In this document: positions 1 through 7,429 of the stretch, in pieces | Numbering within the stretch: position 1 is the first letter of the stretch | Layout: every line of letters starts with the position of its first letter | From: an uncultured Alphaproteobacteria bacterium | GTDB taxonomy: Bacteria > Pseudomonadota > Alphaproteobacteria > RUG11792 | Reading direction: 5' to 3' | Assembly: GCA_958448685.1 (NCBI GenBank) | Contig: CAUDEV010000039.1 | Span: 1 to 10,794 of the forward strand | DNA length: 10,794 nucleotides | Program-made: the position numbers and the translations under genes | Notes under the pieces: generated by a model | Told to the model about the DNA's origin: nothing | Database searches by the model: none | What the model saw: the letters and a program-made list of their open reading frames with translations, nothing else

Positions 1-126
1 ATAAAAAGAGTAACTGCACGAAGCGTGAATTAGAAAGAAGACCTCACCGGAAAACTTTATTGACACCACAGGGGCACCTATAGCGCTTTCGGTAGACATT
101 ATGAATCTGAAATTGTTAAACTCCAA
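1..126. other. Unassigned segment, GC-richer than surroundings
   Basis: The first 100 bases contain 43 G or C, clearly more than the AT-rich sequence that follows. The plus-strand frame starting at base 64 is open to the TGA at 157-159, but it has no start codon and its end overlaps the 3' end of the ldcA remnant. In another plus frame an open stretch ends at the TAG at 81-83. I recognise no protein family in either, and I see no tRNA T-loop consensus. A small CACG/CGTG hairpin lies near bases 18-28. On the minus strand it is followed by CTCTTTTTAT at the window edge, a poor terminator-like pattern. The segment may be a gene fragment continuing left of the window, an RNA, or an old insertion remnant. 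Confidence 0.3.
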
Positions 127-1059
127 CTAATTAGTCATCCTTATACTGAATTTTTCTGAAATCTTTTGTATTATTCCGTCAAACTCATACACCCAACAAT
201 AGTTATGTTTTTGATGTCCGAAATAATTAGTAGTATAAACCGGAATATTGATTTGATTCGCAAATGTTTTTAATATTTTTGAAACATTTTTCCGAAATCA
301 CCAAATATAACAGACTTTGCGTTTTTCAGAACTCCTGCATTTTTCAAATGTGTCAGAAGTCTGTCTAATTGATATCCTGAAACATTTGTGTCTTCAATAA
401 AAAGAATTCTATTCGTTGTTTCTATTTGCCATGGAGTACCTATTCCTGAAATTAAACACGTCAAATTCCCCCCGGTTGTTTTTCCTCTTATAACATTTAC
501 ATTTTTGGCATATGAGTTGATTGGAATCAAATCTGGAATCTCAAGCATTGTAATAGAATTATTAAGAAATTTCAATACGATCTCATAAGACTTTGAAGAT
601 TTATTATTTAAGGAAAAATCTTTTAACATAGGAGCATTTAAACAAATCCAATTATATTTTTGAGAAAGATGTATGAGAAGTGTGCAAATATTACTATATC
701 CAATTAATATTTTCTTTTTTTTCGTTTGAATAATTTGTATTGGATATTTCCCACATTAATTTATCAATACCATAACCTCCTCGCAAAGCCCAAAGAATTT
801 CATGATTAGATCTTAAAGATTTATCGATACCTTTAAATTTTTCATCTTGATTTGCAAAAACCTGATCATCTGAAGATGCCGTTTTAGTTTTACATTTAGT
901 TCCAGTTATTTGAAAAACTTTCTTCCAAACATTCAGATCAATTCCGCTCGATGGTGCGATTATTTCTATATCTAGGCTTTTTAAATTCTGAAATGCGAAA
1001 GTGTTAAAACAAGCGAAAAATAAAAATTTTATTTTAAGAAAAGTCGATAAAACTGTCAT
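127..1059 (-). pseudogene. ldcA: LD-carboxypeptidase (peptidase family S66), broken by two frameshifts
   Basis: LD-carboxypeptidases remove the terminal D-Ala from murein tetrapeptides during peptidoglycan recycling. Three consecutive reading-frame pieces together spell one family member. The first (about 1059-717) has IIAPSSG and the ALRGGYG motif. The second (about 716-281) has LIGYSNICTLL, NAPML, LFIEDTN and FGDF. The third (about 280-127) has INIPVY and FGHQKHN. The expected Ser-Glu-His triad is present: Ser codon at 693-695, Glu at 393-395, His at 214-216. The first break is one extra base at an eight-A run (715-722 on the plus strand). The second is one missing base near the A runs at 276-280 or 287-291. 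The shifts cancel, so the intact product would have about 310 residues, close to the usual ~300. The N terminus is hydrophobic, like a signal peptide. GTG at 1089 is an alternative start, but the ATG at 1059 fits better with the -10 element at 1094-1099. Sequencing error or transcriptional slippage could mean the gene still works. Confidence 0.85.
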
Positions 1060-1092
1060 AATTTGTAATAATTCAGTAGGAATCAACACACA

Positions 1093-1099
1093 TATTATA
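1093..1099. promoter_or_regulatory. Candidate overlapping -10 elements, ldcA/acs divergent region
   Basis: Only about 79 bases separate the likely ldcA start from the acs start. On the minus strand bases 1099-1094 read TATAAT, a perfect -10, placing a start site just upstream of the ATG at 1059. On the plus strand 1093-1098 read TATTAT, five of six matches, which could serve acs. No good -35 hexamer is visible for either direction, so this rests on the -10 alone. Confidence 0.35.
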
Positions 1100-1138
1100 T
1101 GGTAACATGAGACTCTAAGGTAGTGAAATTTTTACTCT

Positions 1139-2989
1139 ATGCTTTTTGATCACAAATTAGCTTGGGAAAACAAAGAAATTTATAACGAGATATATCAAAA
1201 CTCAATAAAAGATCCTGAGACATTTTGGAATTGTCATTTGAAAGATTTTTATTGGAAAAAGAAACCGATTAGTTCATTTAATAAAAACTCCTCAGAATGG
1301 CTTCCAAATGGAATTTCAAATGTAAGTTACAATTGCGTTGATAGACATGCCATAAACACACCTGATAAACCAGCGATCATATGGTATGGAGACGAAAGAG
1401 GAGAACGAAGACAAATATCTTATGGCGAATTGAAAAATATGGTTATTAAGATAGCATCGCTTTTGAAATCTGAAGGAATAAAAAATGGTGATGTGATCGC
1501 AATATATATGCCAATGATTCCAGAATCAATAGCCGCAATGCTTGCTTGTTCAAGAATTGGAGCCTTACATTTAGTCGTTTTTGCAGGATTTTCTCCAGAA
1601 GCACTGGCATACAGATTGGAATCATCAAAAGCGAAAGTCCTTTTAACTGTGACTTTTTCAAAAAGAGGTGGAAAGAAAATTGAAATTTTAAATAATACAA
1701 ATTTTGCCATTTCAAAAATGACACATCCGTGCAAAATATTAAATCTTGATAATTTGCAAAATTTAGAAGTGAAAATTGATGATGAGATATATTGGCAAAA
1801 TAATAAAGACAATTTATTCATCCTTTATACTTCTGGATCATCAGGAAACCCAAAAGGCATTATCCATTCTGCTTTGCCATATATGCTTTACACGGCAACA
1901 ACATTTAAAATTATATTTGGAATAAATTCTGAGGATATATACTTTTCAACTTCGGATATCGGATGGATAACAGGGCATAGTTATATAACATATGCTCCAT
2001 TATTCCATGGATTAACTGTTGTTATTTTTGAAGGAACACCAACCTATCCCGAAGCCGATAGATATTGGGAAATAATAGAAAATGAAAAAGTTTCAATATT
2101 TTATTCTGCCCCAACAGCTATTAGATCACTGCAAATGTTTGATGATGGATTCGTAAAAAAACATGATTTATCATCATTAAGAGTTTTAGGCTCTGTTGGC
2201 GAACCAATAAATAAATCTGCCTGGGAATGGTATTTCAACGTTGTGGGAAATAAAAAATGTCCAATAATGGATACATGGTGGCAAACCGAAACAGGGGGAA
2301 TCATATTGGCTCCATTAAGAAACCTTAAACAAAAACCATGTATTGCAGGAAACCCATTTTTTGGAAATATAGTAAAAATAACAGATGACAATGGAAATAT
2401 AATTACTTCTTCAAACTCTTCTGGAAATCTTGTGATAAACAGTAATTGGCCTGGAAAATGTCTTTGCGAAAACGAAATATTTATAACAGGAGACGGGGCA
2501 ATATATGATAATGATCTTGACATAAAGATAATAGGAAGATTAGATGATGTCATAAACATTTCTGGACACAGATTAGGCACGGCTGAATTTGAATGTGCAA
2601 TAAATAAAGTTCATAGCGTGAAAGAATCTGCTGTTGTTGCTGTTGAAGATAATATAAAAGGACAGACAGCATTTGCATATGTGGTCGCTGAAGATATTAA
2701 TAATCATGAAAAACTTATTAGTGAAATTCTAAAATCGACCAAGAAATGTATTGGCCCAATTGCGAAACCTGATTTTATTGTTTTTGTCCCGGATTTACCA
2801 AAAACTAGATCAGGAAAGATAATACGTCATTTATTACGGGATATTGCAAATAATCACAATTACAGCGAGAAAGATTTATCATCTGTGTATAATCAGGAAA
2901 TACTCCCAGTGCTTCATAAAGCTTCTCAAAAACCTTTCTTTTGTCCTGATGTTTGTAAATTAAAAGAGACCATCCAAGATTTTGTGTAA
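1139..2989 (+). CDS. acs: Acetyl-CoA synthetase (AMP-forming)
   Basis: Activates acetate with ATP and CoA to acetyl-CoA through an acetyl-AMP intermediate; cytosolic. The full Acs architecture is visible: N-terminal ACAS region (DPETFW, residues 25-30; YNCVDRH, 64-70), PMIPE core (125-129), phosphate-binding loop YTSGSSGNPKG (230-240), DIGWITGHSYI (273-283), GSVGEPIN (351-358), acetate-pocket motif WWQTETGG (380-387), hinge GRLDDVINISGHRLGT (466-481) and PKTRSGK (554-560), whose final Lys is the residue acetylated in other Acs enzymes. At 616 residues it is a little shorter than the usual ~650. Much of the shortfall lies between WPG (437-439) and FITGDG (448-453). The last 40 residues do not resemble the usual Acs tail. 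No strong Shine-Dalgarno precedes the ATG (AAGG lies too far upstream). Propionyl-CoA synthetase is the main alternative, but WWQTETGG and GHSYI favour Acs. Confidence 0.93.
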   Translation: MLFDHKLAWENKEIYNEIYQNSIKDPETFWNCHLKDFYWKKKPISSFNKNSSEWLPNGISNVSYNCVDRHAINTPDKPAIIWYGDERGERRQISYGELKNMVIKIASLLKSEGIKNGDVIAIYMPMIPESIAAMLACSRIGALHLVVFAGFSPEALAYRLESSKAKVLLTVTFSKRGGKKIEILNNTNFAISKMTHPCKILNLDNLQNLEVKIDDEIYWQNNKDNLFILYTSGSSGNPKGIIHSALPYMLYTATTFKIIFGINSEDIYFSTSDIGWITGHSYITYAPLFHGLTVVIFEGTPTYPEADRYWEIIENEKVSIFYSAPTAIRSLQMFDDGFVKKHDLSSLRVLGSVGEPINKSAWEWYFNVVGNKKCPIMDTWWQTETGGIILAPLRNLKQKPCIAGNPFFGNIVKITDDNGNIITSSNSSGNLVINSNWPGKCLCENEIFITGDGAIYDNDLDIKIIGRLDDVINISGHRLGTAEFECAINKVHSVKESAVVAVEDNIKGQTAFAYVVAEDINNHEKLISEILKSTKKCIGPIAKPDFIVFVPDLPKTRSGKIIRHLLRDIANNHNYSEKDLSSVYNQEILPVLHKASQKPFFCPDVCKLKETIQDFV

Positions 2990-2994
2990 AGGGA

Positions 2995-3730
2995 TCAAAG
3001 TAAAGATCCAAAATTAGCCAATCTATCAGAAAATAGGATAGTTAACTGTGAGTTAAATTATATTCCTAAATAAGCTCTTTGCTAGATCTTCAGTTGGAAA
3101 TGTGGGCTTGTTTTTCGTATATTTCCTCATATTTCGATTAAACGATTCTATCGGATTTGTCGTATAAATAAGCCTCCTTATCTCTTCAGGATACCTCAAA
3201 ATGTTGATAATTCACCCCTATTATCTATCCAACTTTTCGCAATATACGAATATTTCTTATTCCATTTTTCTCCAAATTCAGCTAGATTTTGAAACCCTAT
3301 TTCACCATTTGGAGCCTTATAAATACTCTTTAAATCATTACAAACTTCCTTTAAATCCTTATAAGACCGTGTTTTACAGAGTTTCTTATTTGATGATCGG
3401 CATTTGGATAACAGGCATTTATCGCCTCATTAAGTCCTGTTAGATTATCTGTACAGAATATCAAAACATCTTGCATCACTCTGGATTTTAAGTCATTCAT
3501 AACAGACAGCCAATACTTCGTACTTTCACTTCCTCCTATATGTAAACTTAACACTTTCACGAGGAGCATTGAGTTTTAATTCTACGTTACTTGTTTTTAC
3601 AGTTTTCTCTTAGAATCCCCCATTACGATAGTTATCAGAGTCTTCAGGCCTCATATAACTCTTTGAAAAACCAAGGTGTTCTTTAAGCTTCTCCTCATAC
3701 AGAAATTAAAAGGCGATTTCGTCCTGATTA
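2995..3730 (-). pseudogene. IS256-family (Mutator-like) transposase remnant
   Basis: Read on the minus strand, pieces of one IS256-type transposase appear in order but in different frames. EEKLKEHLGFSK and NYRNGG, interrupted by stops, lie at about 3730-3559. IGGSESTKYWLSVMNDLKSR and DVLIFCTDNLTGLNEAI lie at about 3545-3372. KDLKEVCNDLKSIY to NRGELSTF lies at about 3371-3198. YPEEIRRLIYTTNPIESFNR to FPTEDLAKSLF lies at about 3195-3056. SQLTILFSDRLA lies at about 3049-3014. At least two frameshifts are visible (after NSVK and after LSTF), plus at least three deletions: the centre with the first catalytic Asp, the conserved segment between YPNAD and HQIRNS, and about 15 residues near the C terminus. 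It cannot encode an active enzyme. It begins directly after the coiled-coil gene's stop and ends five bases from the acs stop. I could not see terminal inverted repeats or target duplications. Confidence 0.88.
2995..3730. mobile_element. Degenerate IS256-family insertion sequence remnant
   Basis: The span between the acs stop codon and the coiled-coil gene's stop codon is wholly accounted for by transposase fragments. The ends of the element are gone or unrecognisable, so exact IS borders are not given. Both flanking genes stay open right up to the remnant, so the element either inserted in a short intergenic gap or eroded neighbouring 3' sequence. Confidence 0.7.
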
Positions 3731-3741
3731 TCTTTACATTT

Positions 3742-5934
3742 TCACCAATTTATTATTTTATTTCCTTCATCTCCATACATATGTTTCAAAGATTCATCCG
3801 TAAAATTCTGCTTCTGGATATATTTTGTTGATAATCTATCTAAAGCTTTATTTAAAACTTCAGGATTGAATTGTTCTTTTATGACATTAACAACCGCATC
3901 CACCTTTTCCGGCAAATCATGTCCAGCCCCTATCAAATTCATTGAGGCATTTGTTTTTCTTTCATTATTATCAGTCATTTTTTGAATAGCATTAATTATA
4001 GATTCAATAGCAAAATCGGTTAATTCGTCATCTTTTGTTTTGGTTACAGATTTACTATCTAAAACTTTTATAATTTCTTTATTGTCTGTTTTTTGATCTT
4101 GAAAATTTCGAGATTTTTCAGGATTAATTACCGAAGTTTGTTCTGGAATAGTTTGATAACTTGGCACAACTTTCTGACTATTTGAATCTAAAATTTTTGG
4201 GTATTTTTCTTTATAATGTTTATCCAAAGCGAAGTTAAAAACATTTTTTTCAGGAATCGGCAATCTACTATATACATTATACTCTGAATTAGAATTTATA
4301 TAACTATTTTGAGGTATTGCATTTGCTGGAATATAAGTTGTTTGATTCCCGTTGTTTAAAGCAAATTGTTTTCCAGAATTGAGAGTAAGATTTCGTTTAA
4401 AAAATCTCATGTTATCAGTTATTCTTTTTAAAGCCGGATTACTATTTAAGATAGGCTTTGAGGAATTAATTTTTTTATTTTTCCCAAATAATTTCCTTAA
4501 ATCTTTCGCACTCAGGGAATTTACTTCTTTTATCCAGACTTTCGGATTATTATATAGTTTTTTAAGTTGCTCAAACTTTTTGTTGGAATTATCCAACTTA
4601 TTTGTGAGGCTTTTAACTTTTTCATTTAATCCTAAATTAGCCTTTTGAGTTGAATCTTTCAAGTGATCGAGATTATTCTTAAGTTTTTGAGTGTTTCCTA
4701 TTAACATTGTATTTTTTCGAATAGAATCCCTTAATTTACTATTAAGAATATCTATTTTAAGCAATTGATTCGCCTCGCTCACTGAATCTGCAATATCTTC
4801 TTTCATCTTTTCTTCATTCATGCGTTTTGCCAGACTCAGAAGAGCTTTATTATTTTTAATAGCTTTACTCAAATCAAACTTTAACTTATCTATCAAATTT
4901 AGGTTCTTTTGTTCTTCAATTTGATAAGATTCCATTATCGCGATATATCTAGTTTGTGTTTCTTTTTGCTTTTTAATTAATGTTTTTATCTTTTTCAAAA
5001 GGGTCTTTTCCTGAGCTTTGCCTGTTTTGATCAAAGTTTCAACTTTCTCTTTCAAAAGTGTTAATTTTGCCGTTAATTTTTCAATATAAAATAGATTCTT
5101 TAATTCCGCGGATTTCATGTTTTCTACTAATTCTTCGAACTCTTTATTTAATGTGTTAATTTTCTGTTTCAGGTTATTTATAATCTCTGTTTTTGCTTCA
5201 TCTTGATTTTTGGCCATATTCACAAGAGTTTTTAGTTCGATTTTCTGCTTATTCACTTCGGATTTCAAAACCTCAATTTCCACAAGATTCTTTACTTCTT
5301 CAGCTGCCGAAGCGTCTTTTGTGTTCGAATATTCCTGATTCAATTTTTTCAATGTATCAATTGTTTTATTAAGCTGATTAGTTTTTTCCGAAATTTGATT
5401 GTTTAATCTATTTGTTTCTTCTTCAAGATTTTTCCTTGCGGTTTCCTGTTCGGCTTTTATTTTTTCTTCATATTCTTTTTGTGCATTTTTTAGGCTTTCT
5501 TTTTGCTGTAGAATACCCCCTTCTAATTTTTCTTTTTCTGTTTGCAATTTATTTATTGTGTCATTCAATTTTTTCGAATTTTCTTCAAAAGTCTTTTTAG
5601 AATTCGTTAATTCCTGCACTGCACTTTCTTTTTCTGCGGTAATTTTCATAAGATTATCTTTTGCATTTTTTTCAGAGGCAGCTTTTTCATTTTGTATTTT
5701 CTTGTTTTCATTAAACGCATTATCCAAATCGGTTTGTAAAGATTTTATCTTATTTTGGCTTTCATTTAGTTTCGTTTGCCAAGAATCTCTTTCTTTTTTC
5801 ACTGCGGCATTTAAGGCTTTTCGAGTAGTCAATGCCCCAGCATCTAGTATCGTATTTTCACAAATAAAATCAGTTGAAGCCAACACTGCAACTAATAAAA
5901 TATTTTTTAATAATAGCCATCCTGTAATATTCAT
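3742..5934 (-). CDS. Exported coiled-coil protein of unknown function
   Basis: About 730 residues, no family recognised. A Sec-type signal peptide is visible at the N terminus: NITGW, hydrophobic LLLKNILLVAVLAS, then TDF. Next comes a very long Lys/Glu/Asn/Leu-rich coiled coil (roughly residues 35-480), with recurring heptad-like runs such as LNNQISEKTNQLNKTIDTLK. A non-coiled Asn/Ser/Pro/Tyr-rich stretch follows (about 490-620), then a predicted helical C-terminal part of about 100 residues. A GTG at 5946 lies in frame, but GGTGAG seven bases before the ATG at 5934 makes the ATG the likelier start. A TATAAT at 5968-5963 gives it its own promoter. It runs in the same direction as the repeat protein upstream, separated by that gene's terminator. 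The product is probably periplasmic, surface-associated or secreted. Coiled-coil composition gives spurious similarity to many unrelated proteins, so no function is proposed. Confidence 0.8.
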   Translation of the reverse strand: MNITGWLLLKNILLVAVLASTDFICENTILDAGALTTRKALNAAVKKERDSWQTKLNESQNKIKSLQTDLDNAFNENKKIQNEKAASEKNAKDNLMKITAEKESAVQELTNSKKTFEENSKKLNDTINKLQTEKEKLEGGILQQKESLKNAQKEYEEKIKAEQETARKNLEEETNRLNNQISEKTNQLNKTIDTLKKLNQEYSNTKDASAAEEVKNLVEIEVLKSEVNKQKIELKTLVNMAKNQDEAKTEIINNLKQKINTLNKEFEELVENMKSAELKNLFYIEKLTAKLTLLKEKVETLIKTGKAQEKTLLKKIKTLIKKQKETQTRYIAIMESYQIEEQKNLNLIDKLKFDLSKAIKNNKALLSLAKRMNEEKMKEDIADSVSEANQLLKIDILNSKLRDSIRKNTMLIGNTQKLKNNLDHLKDSTQKANLGLNEKVKSLTNKLDNSNKKFEQLKKLYNNPKVWIKEVNSLSAKDLRKLFGKNKKINSSKPILNSNPALKRITDNMRFFKRNLTLNSGKQFALNNGNQTTYIPANAIPQNSYINSNSEYNVYSRLPIPEKNVFNFALDKHYKEKYPKILDSNSQKVVPSYQTIPEQTSVINPEKSRNFQDQKTDNKEIIKVLDSKSVTKTKDDELTDFAIESIINAIQKMTDNNERKTNASMNLIGAGHDLPEKVDAVVNVIKEQFNPEVLNKALDRLSTKYIQKQNFTDESLKHMYGDEGNKIINW

Positions 5935-5962
5935 ATTTTTTCTCACCAGCTACAATCTATAT

Positions 5963-5990
5963 ATTATAAGATTATCAAAATAAAGTTAAA
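5963..5990 (-). promoter_or_regulatory. Promoter of the exported coiled-coil gene
   Basis: On the minus strand bases 5968-5963 read TATAAT, a perfect -10. About 15 bases upstream is TTAACT, four of six matches to the -35 consensus at a short spacing. The predicted start of transcription lies about 20 bases before the ATG at 5934, leaving room for the GGTGAG ribosome-binding site. Confidence 0.5.
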
Positions 5991-6016
5991 AATTCGTAAA
6001 TTTTAGAATGAAAATT

Positions 6017-6051
6017 ATAAAAAACAAGGAGCCGCATCAAATCGACTCCTT
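6017..6051 (-). terminator. Intrinsic terminator of the repeat-protein gene
   Basis: On the minus strand a nine-position hairpin, AAGGAGTCG paired with CGGCTCCTT, has one mismatch and a loop of about eight bases. It is followed at once by GTTTTTT. It lies 26 bases beyond the stop codon of the repeat-protein gene and separates that gene from the coiled-coil gene. Confidence 0.85.
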
Positions 6052-6076
6052 AATATTATCATTTAATAATGTTATA

Positions 6077-7327
6077 TTAAGCTAAATAACATTGAAACAT
6101 TATTGGTTTTTTATTTGCTTTGTCCACTCCAAAATCCGTAGAGTTTCCTGAATCCTTGGTTGGCTGTACATTTTGATTTTGTGGCAATTGTCCAGGAATC
6201 ATTCCTCCATTCATTGGAGCTCTCGAAGGAACAATTTGCTGTCCGTTAGCTCCCGGAATTACTCCGCTTTGTGCTTGAGTGTTTGGATTTGTTTGCGGTA
6301 CTTGCCCCGGAATCATCCCACCATTCATTGGAGTACTCGAAGGAACAACTTGCGTTCCATTAGCTCCCGAAATCACTCCATTTTGTGGTTGAGTATTTGG
6401 ATTTGCTTGTGGCATTTGCCCCGGAATCATCCCACCATTCATTGGATTGCTTGAAGGGATAACCTGCTGTCCATTAGCTCCTGGAATCACTCCGCTTTGT
6501 GCTTGAGTGTTCGGATTTGTTTGCGGTACTTGCCCCGGAATCATTCCTCCATTCATTGGAGTACTCGAAGGAATAACTTGCTGCCCATTAGCTCCTGGAA
6601 TCACTCCGTTTTGTGGCTGAGTATTTGGATTTAGTTGTGGCAATTGTCCAGGAATCATCCCACCATTCATTGGATTGCTTGAAGGAACAATTTGTTGTCC
6701 ATTAGTTCCTGGAATTACTCCGCTTTGTGGCTGAGTATTTGGAATCATTTGTGGCAATGTATTATTTTTGATGTTTTCTTTTGCTTTTTCAACATCTCTT
6801 GAAAAATAGTATATTTCACCATCCTTCATTTCTGAAGGGAATACCGTTCCTTCAGGTGCGATTAAAATGTTTCCATTTTGATCTATAAATCCTGTCTTCT
6901 CAGTTACTGCGGCTTGTTCAGTTTGAGTTGTTGGAACAGGTTGTTCTGCAACAGGTGTTACTGTCTCAGTTTGAGCTGTTGGAACAGGTTCAGTAATAGC
7001 TGTAGCAGTCTCACTTGATTGCTCTGCAGTATTTTCAGTCCCTTGTGCAATCGCATTATTATCCGTATTCACTTCTGGAGTTACGGTTTCTGGCGCTTGT
7101 TCTACAGCTGCTGCAACGTCAGCAACAGCATCCGATATCGCACTTTGTCCTTCGGTTGAATTGTTTTCTGCTTGATTATTTGCTGTGGAAACAGCGTTTG
7201 CTATATTGGCAATACCACTTATAATATCTGCAGCAGTATTTGTTTCAGCATTAGAGTTAAAAACAAAGGCGTTTGTAATCAATATACTCGTAGATATATA
7301 TAGAGCTTTTTTTAATTGTGTAATCAC
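6077..7327 (-). CDS. Exported protein with five 38-residue Pro/Gly/Asn/Gln repeats
   Basis: 416 residues, no family recognised. A clear signal peptide (residues 1-27, hydrophobic ALYISTSILITNAFVF) ends with SNA, a good signal peptidase I site before ETNT. Residues 28-143 are Ala/Thr/Glu/Gln-rich and probably disordered, with a short internal duplication around EPVPTAQTE and QPVPTTQTE. Residues 144-189 (GFIDQNGNILIAPEG, DGEIYYFSRDVEKA) look like a small folded segment. Residues 191-380 are five tandem 38-residue repeats with the core NPNTQ, NGVIPGANGQQ, PMNGGMIPGQ. A 36-residue tail carries a single Cys four residues from the end. The start is GTG, preceded by AGGGGG four bases upstream, a strong ribosome-binding site. 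The gene is divergent from tssF and has its own terminator. It is likely an extracytoplasmic structural, surface or secreted protein. Collagen-like or elastin-like behaviour is only speculation. Confidence 0.85.
   Translation of the reverse strand: MITQLKKALYISTSILITNAFVFNSNAETNTAADIISGIANIANAVSTANNQAENNSTEGQSAISDAVADVAAAVEQAPETVTPEVNTDNNAIAQGTENTAEQSSETATAITEPVPTAQTETVTPVAEQPVPTTQTEQAAVTEKTGFIDQNGNILIAPEGTVFPSEMKDGEIYYFSRDVEKAKENIKNNTLPQMIPNTQPQSGVIPGTNGQQIVPSSNPMNGGMIPGQLPQLNPNTQPQNGVIPGANGQQVIPSSTPMNGGMIPGQVPQTNPNTQAQSGVIPGANGQQVIPSSNPMNGGMIPGQMPQANPNTQPQNGVISGANGTQVVPSSTPMNGGMIPGQVPQTNPNTQAQSGVIPGANGQQIVPSRAPMNGGMIPGQLPQNQNVQPTKDSGNSTDFGVDKANKKPIMFQCYLA
6188..6757 (-). repeat. Five tandem 114-bp repeats inside the exported protein gene
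   Basis: Unit boundaries on the plus strand are 6188-6301, 6302-6415, 6416-6529, 6530-6643 and 6644-6757. The marker GGAATCATYCCWCCATTCAT recurs at 6195, 6309, 6423, 6537 and 6651, exactly 114 bases apart. A sixth copy starts (LPQ) and then diverges. In coding order, units 2 and 4 resemble each other (TQPQNGV, SSTPM), as do units 3 and 5 (VPQTNPNTQAQSGV). This implies a 228-bp dimer that was duplicated. All units keep the reading frame. Confidence 0.95.
6915..6990 (-). repeat. Short 48-bp direct duplication in the Thr/Pro/Gln region
   Basis: TCAGTTTGAG followed by TGTTGGAACAGGTT occurs twice, 48 bases apart, encoding two similar 16-residue blocks around PVPTAQTE and PVPTTQTE. It is independent of the 114-bp array. 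Confidence 0.7.
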
Positions 7328-7358
7328 GATTCCCCCTATAATTATTCTTAAATAAATT

Positions 7359-7364
7359 ATTATC
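7359..7364 (-). promoter_or_regulatory. Candidate -10 of the repeat-protein gene
   Basis: On the minus strand 7364-7359 read GATAAT, five of six matches to the -10 consensus. This places transcription start about 25 bases before the GTG at 7327, with the AGGGGG site between. No convincing -35 hexamer is seen. Confidence 0.3.
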
Positions 7365-7388
7365 CTACTTAAGATTCTAAAAAAATAA

Positions 7389-7407
7389 TGTTAATTTTCG
7401 GTTAACA
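7389..7407. promoter_or_regulatory. Inverted repeat in the divergent repeat-protein/tssF region
   Basis: TGTTAA, seven bases, TTAACA forms a perfect six-base inverted repeat in the 102-base divergent spacer, five bases upstream of a TAAAAT (7412-7417) that could act as the tssF -10. The position would suit an operator, but in sequence this AT-rich such a repeat can arise by chance. Confidence 0.25.
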
Positions 7408-7429
7408 ATAGTAAAATTTTTTAAGAAAT

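Noticed and set aside
64..159. Open plus-strand frame at the left edge, possible C-terminal end of a gene
   Set aside because: It follows a stop, has no start codon, overlaps the 3' end of the ldcA remnant and matches no family I recognise.
1420..1821. 133- and 92-codon minus-strand ORFs inside acs
   Set aside because: Both are shadows of conserved acs motifs, with no promoter or ribosome-binding site.
2101..2580. 159-codon minus-strand ORF inside acs
   Set aside because: It lies wholly under the conserved core of acetyl-CoA synthetase and resembles no family.
3201..3443. 80-codon plus-strand ORF rich in Tyr and Leu
   Set aside because: It is antisense to the IS256 transposase fragments, whose minus-strand frames match the family in order.
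5399..5983. 194-codon plus-strand ORF rich in Phe and Ser
   Set aside because: It is the antisense of the Lys/Glu-rich coiled-coil gene. Phe/Ser/Leu composition is exactly what the complement of such codons gives.
6173..6454. 93-codon plus-strand ORF with Trp/Arg/Asn/Ser repeats
   Set aside because: It is the mirror of the 114-bp repeats. It stays open because the unit length is divisible by three, and it has no ribosome-binding site.
6188..6757. Regular repeats suggesting a CRISPR array
   Set aside because: Units are 114 bases, contiguous, without unique spacers, and stay in one reading frame of an exported protein.
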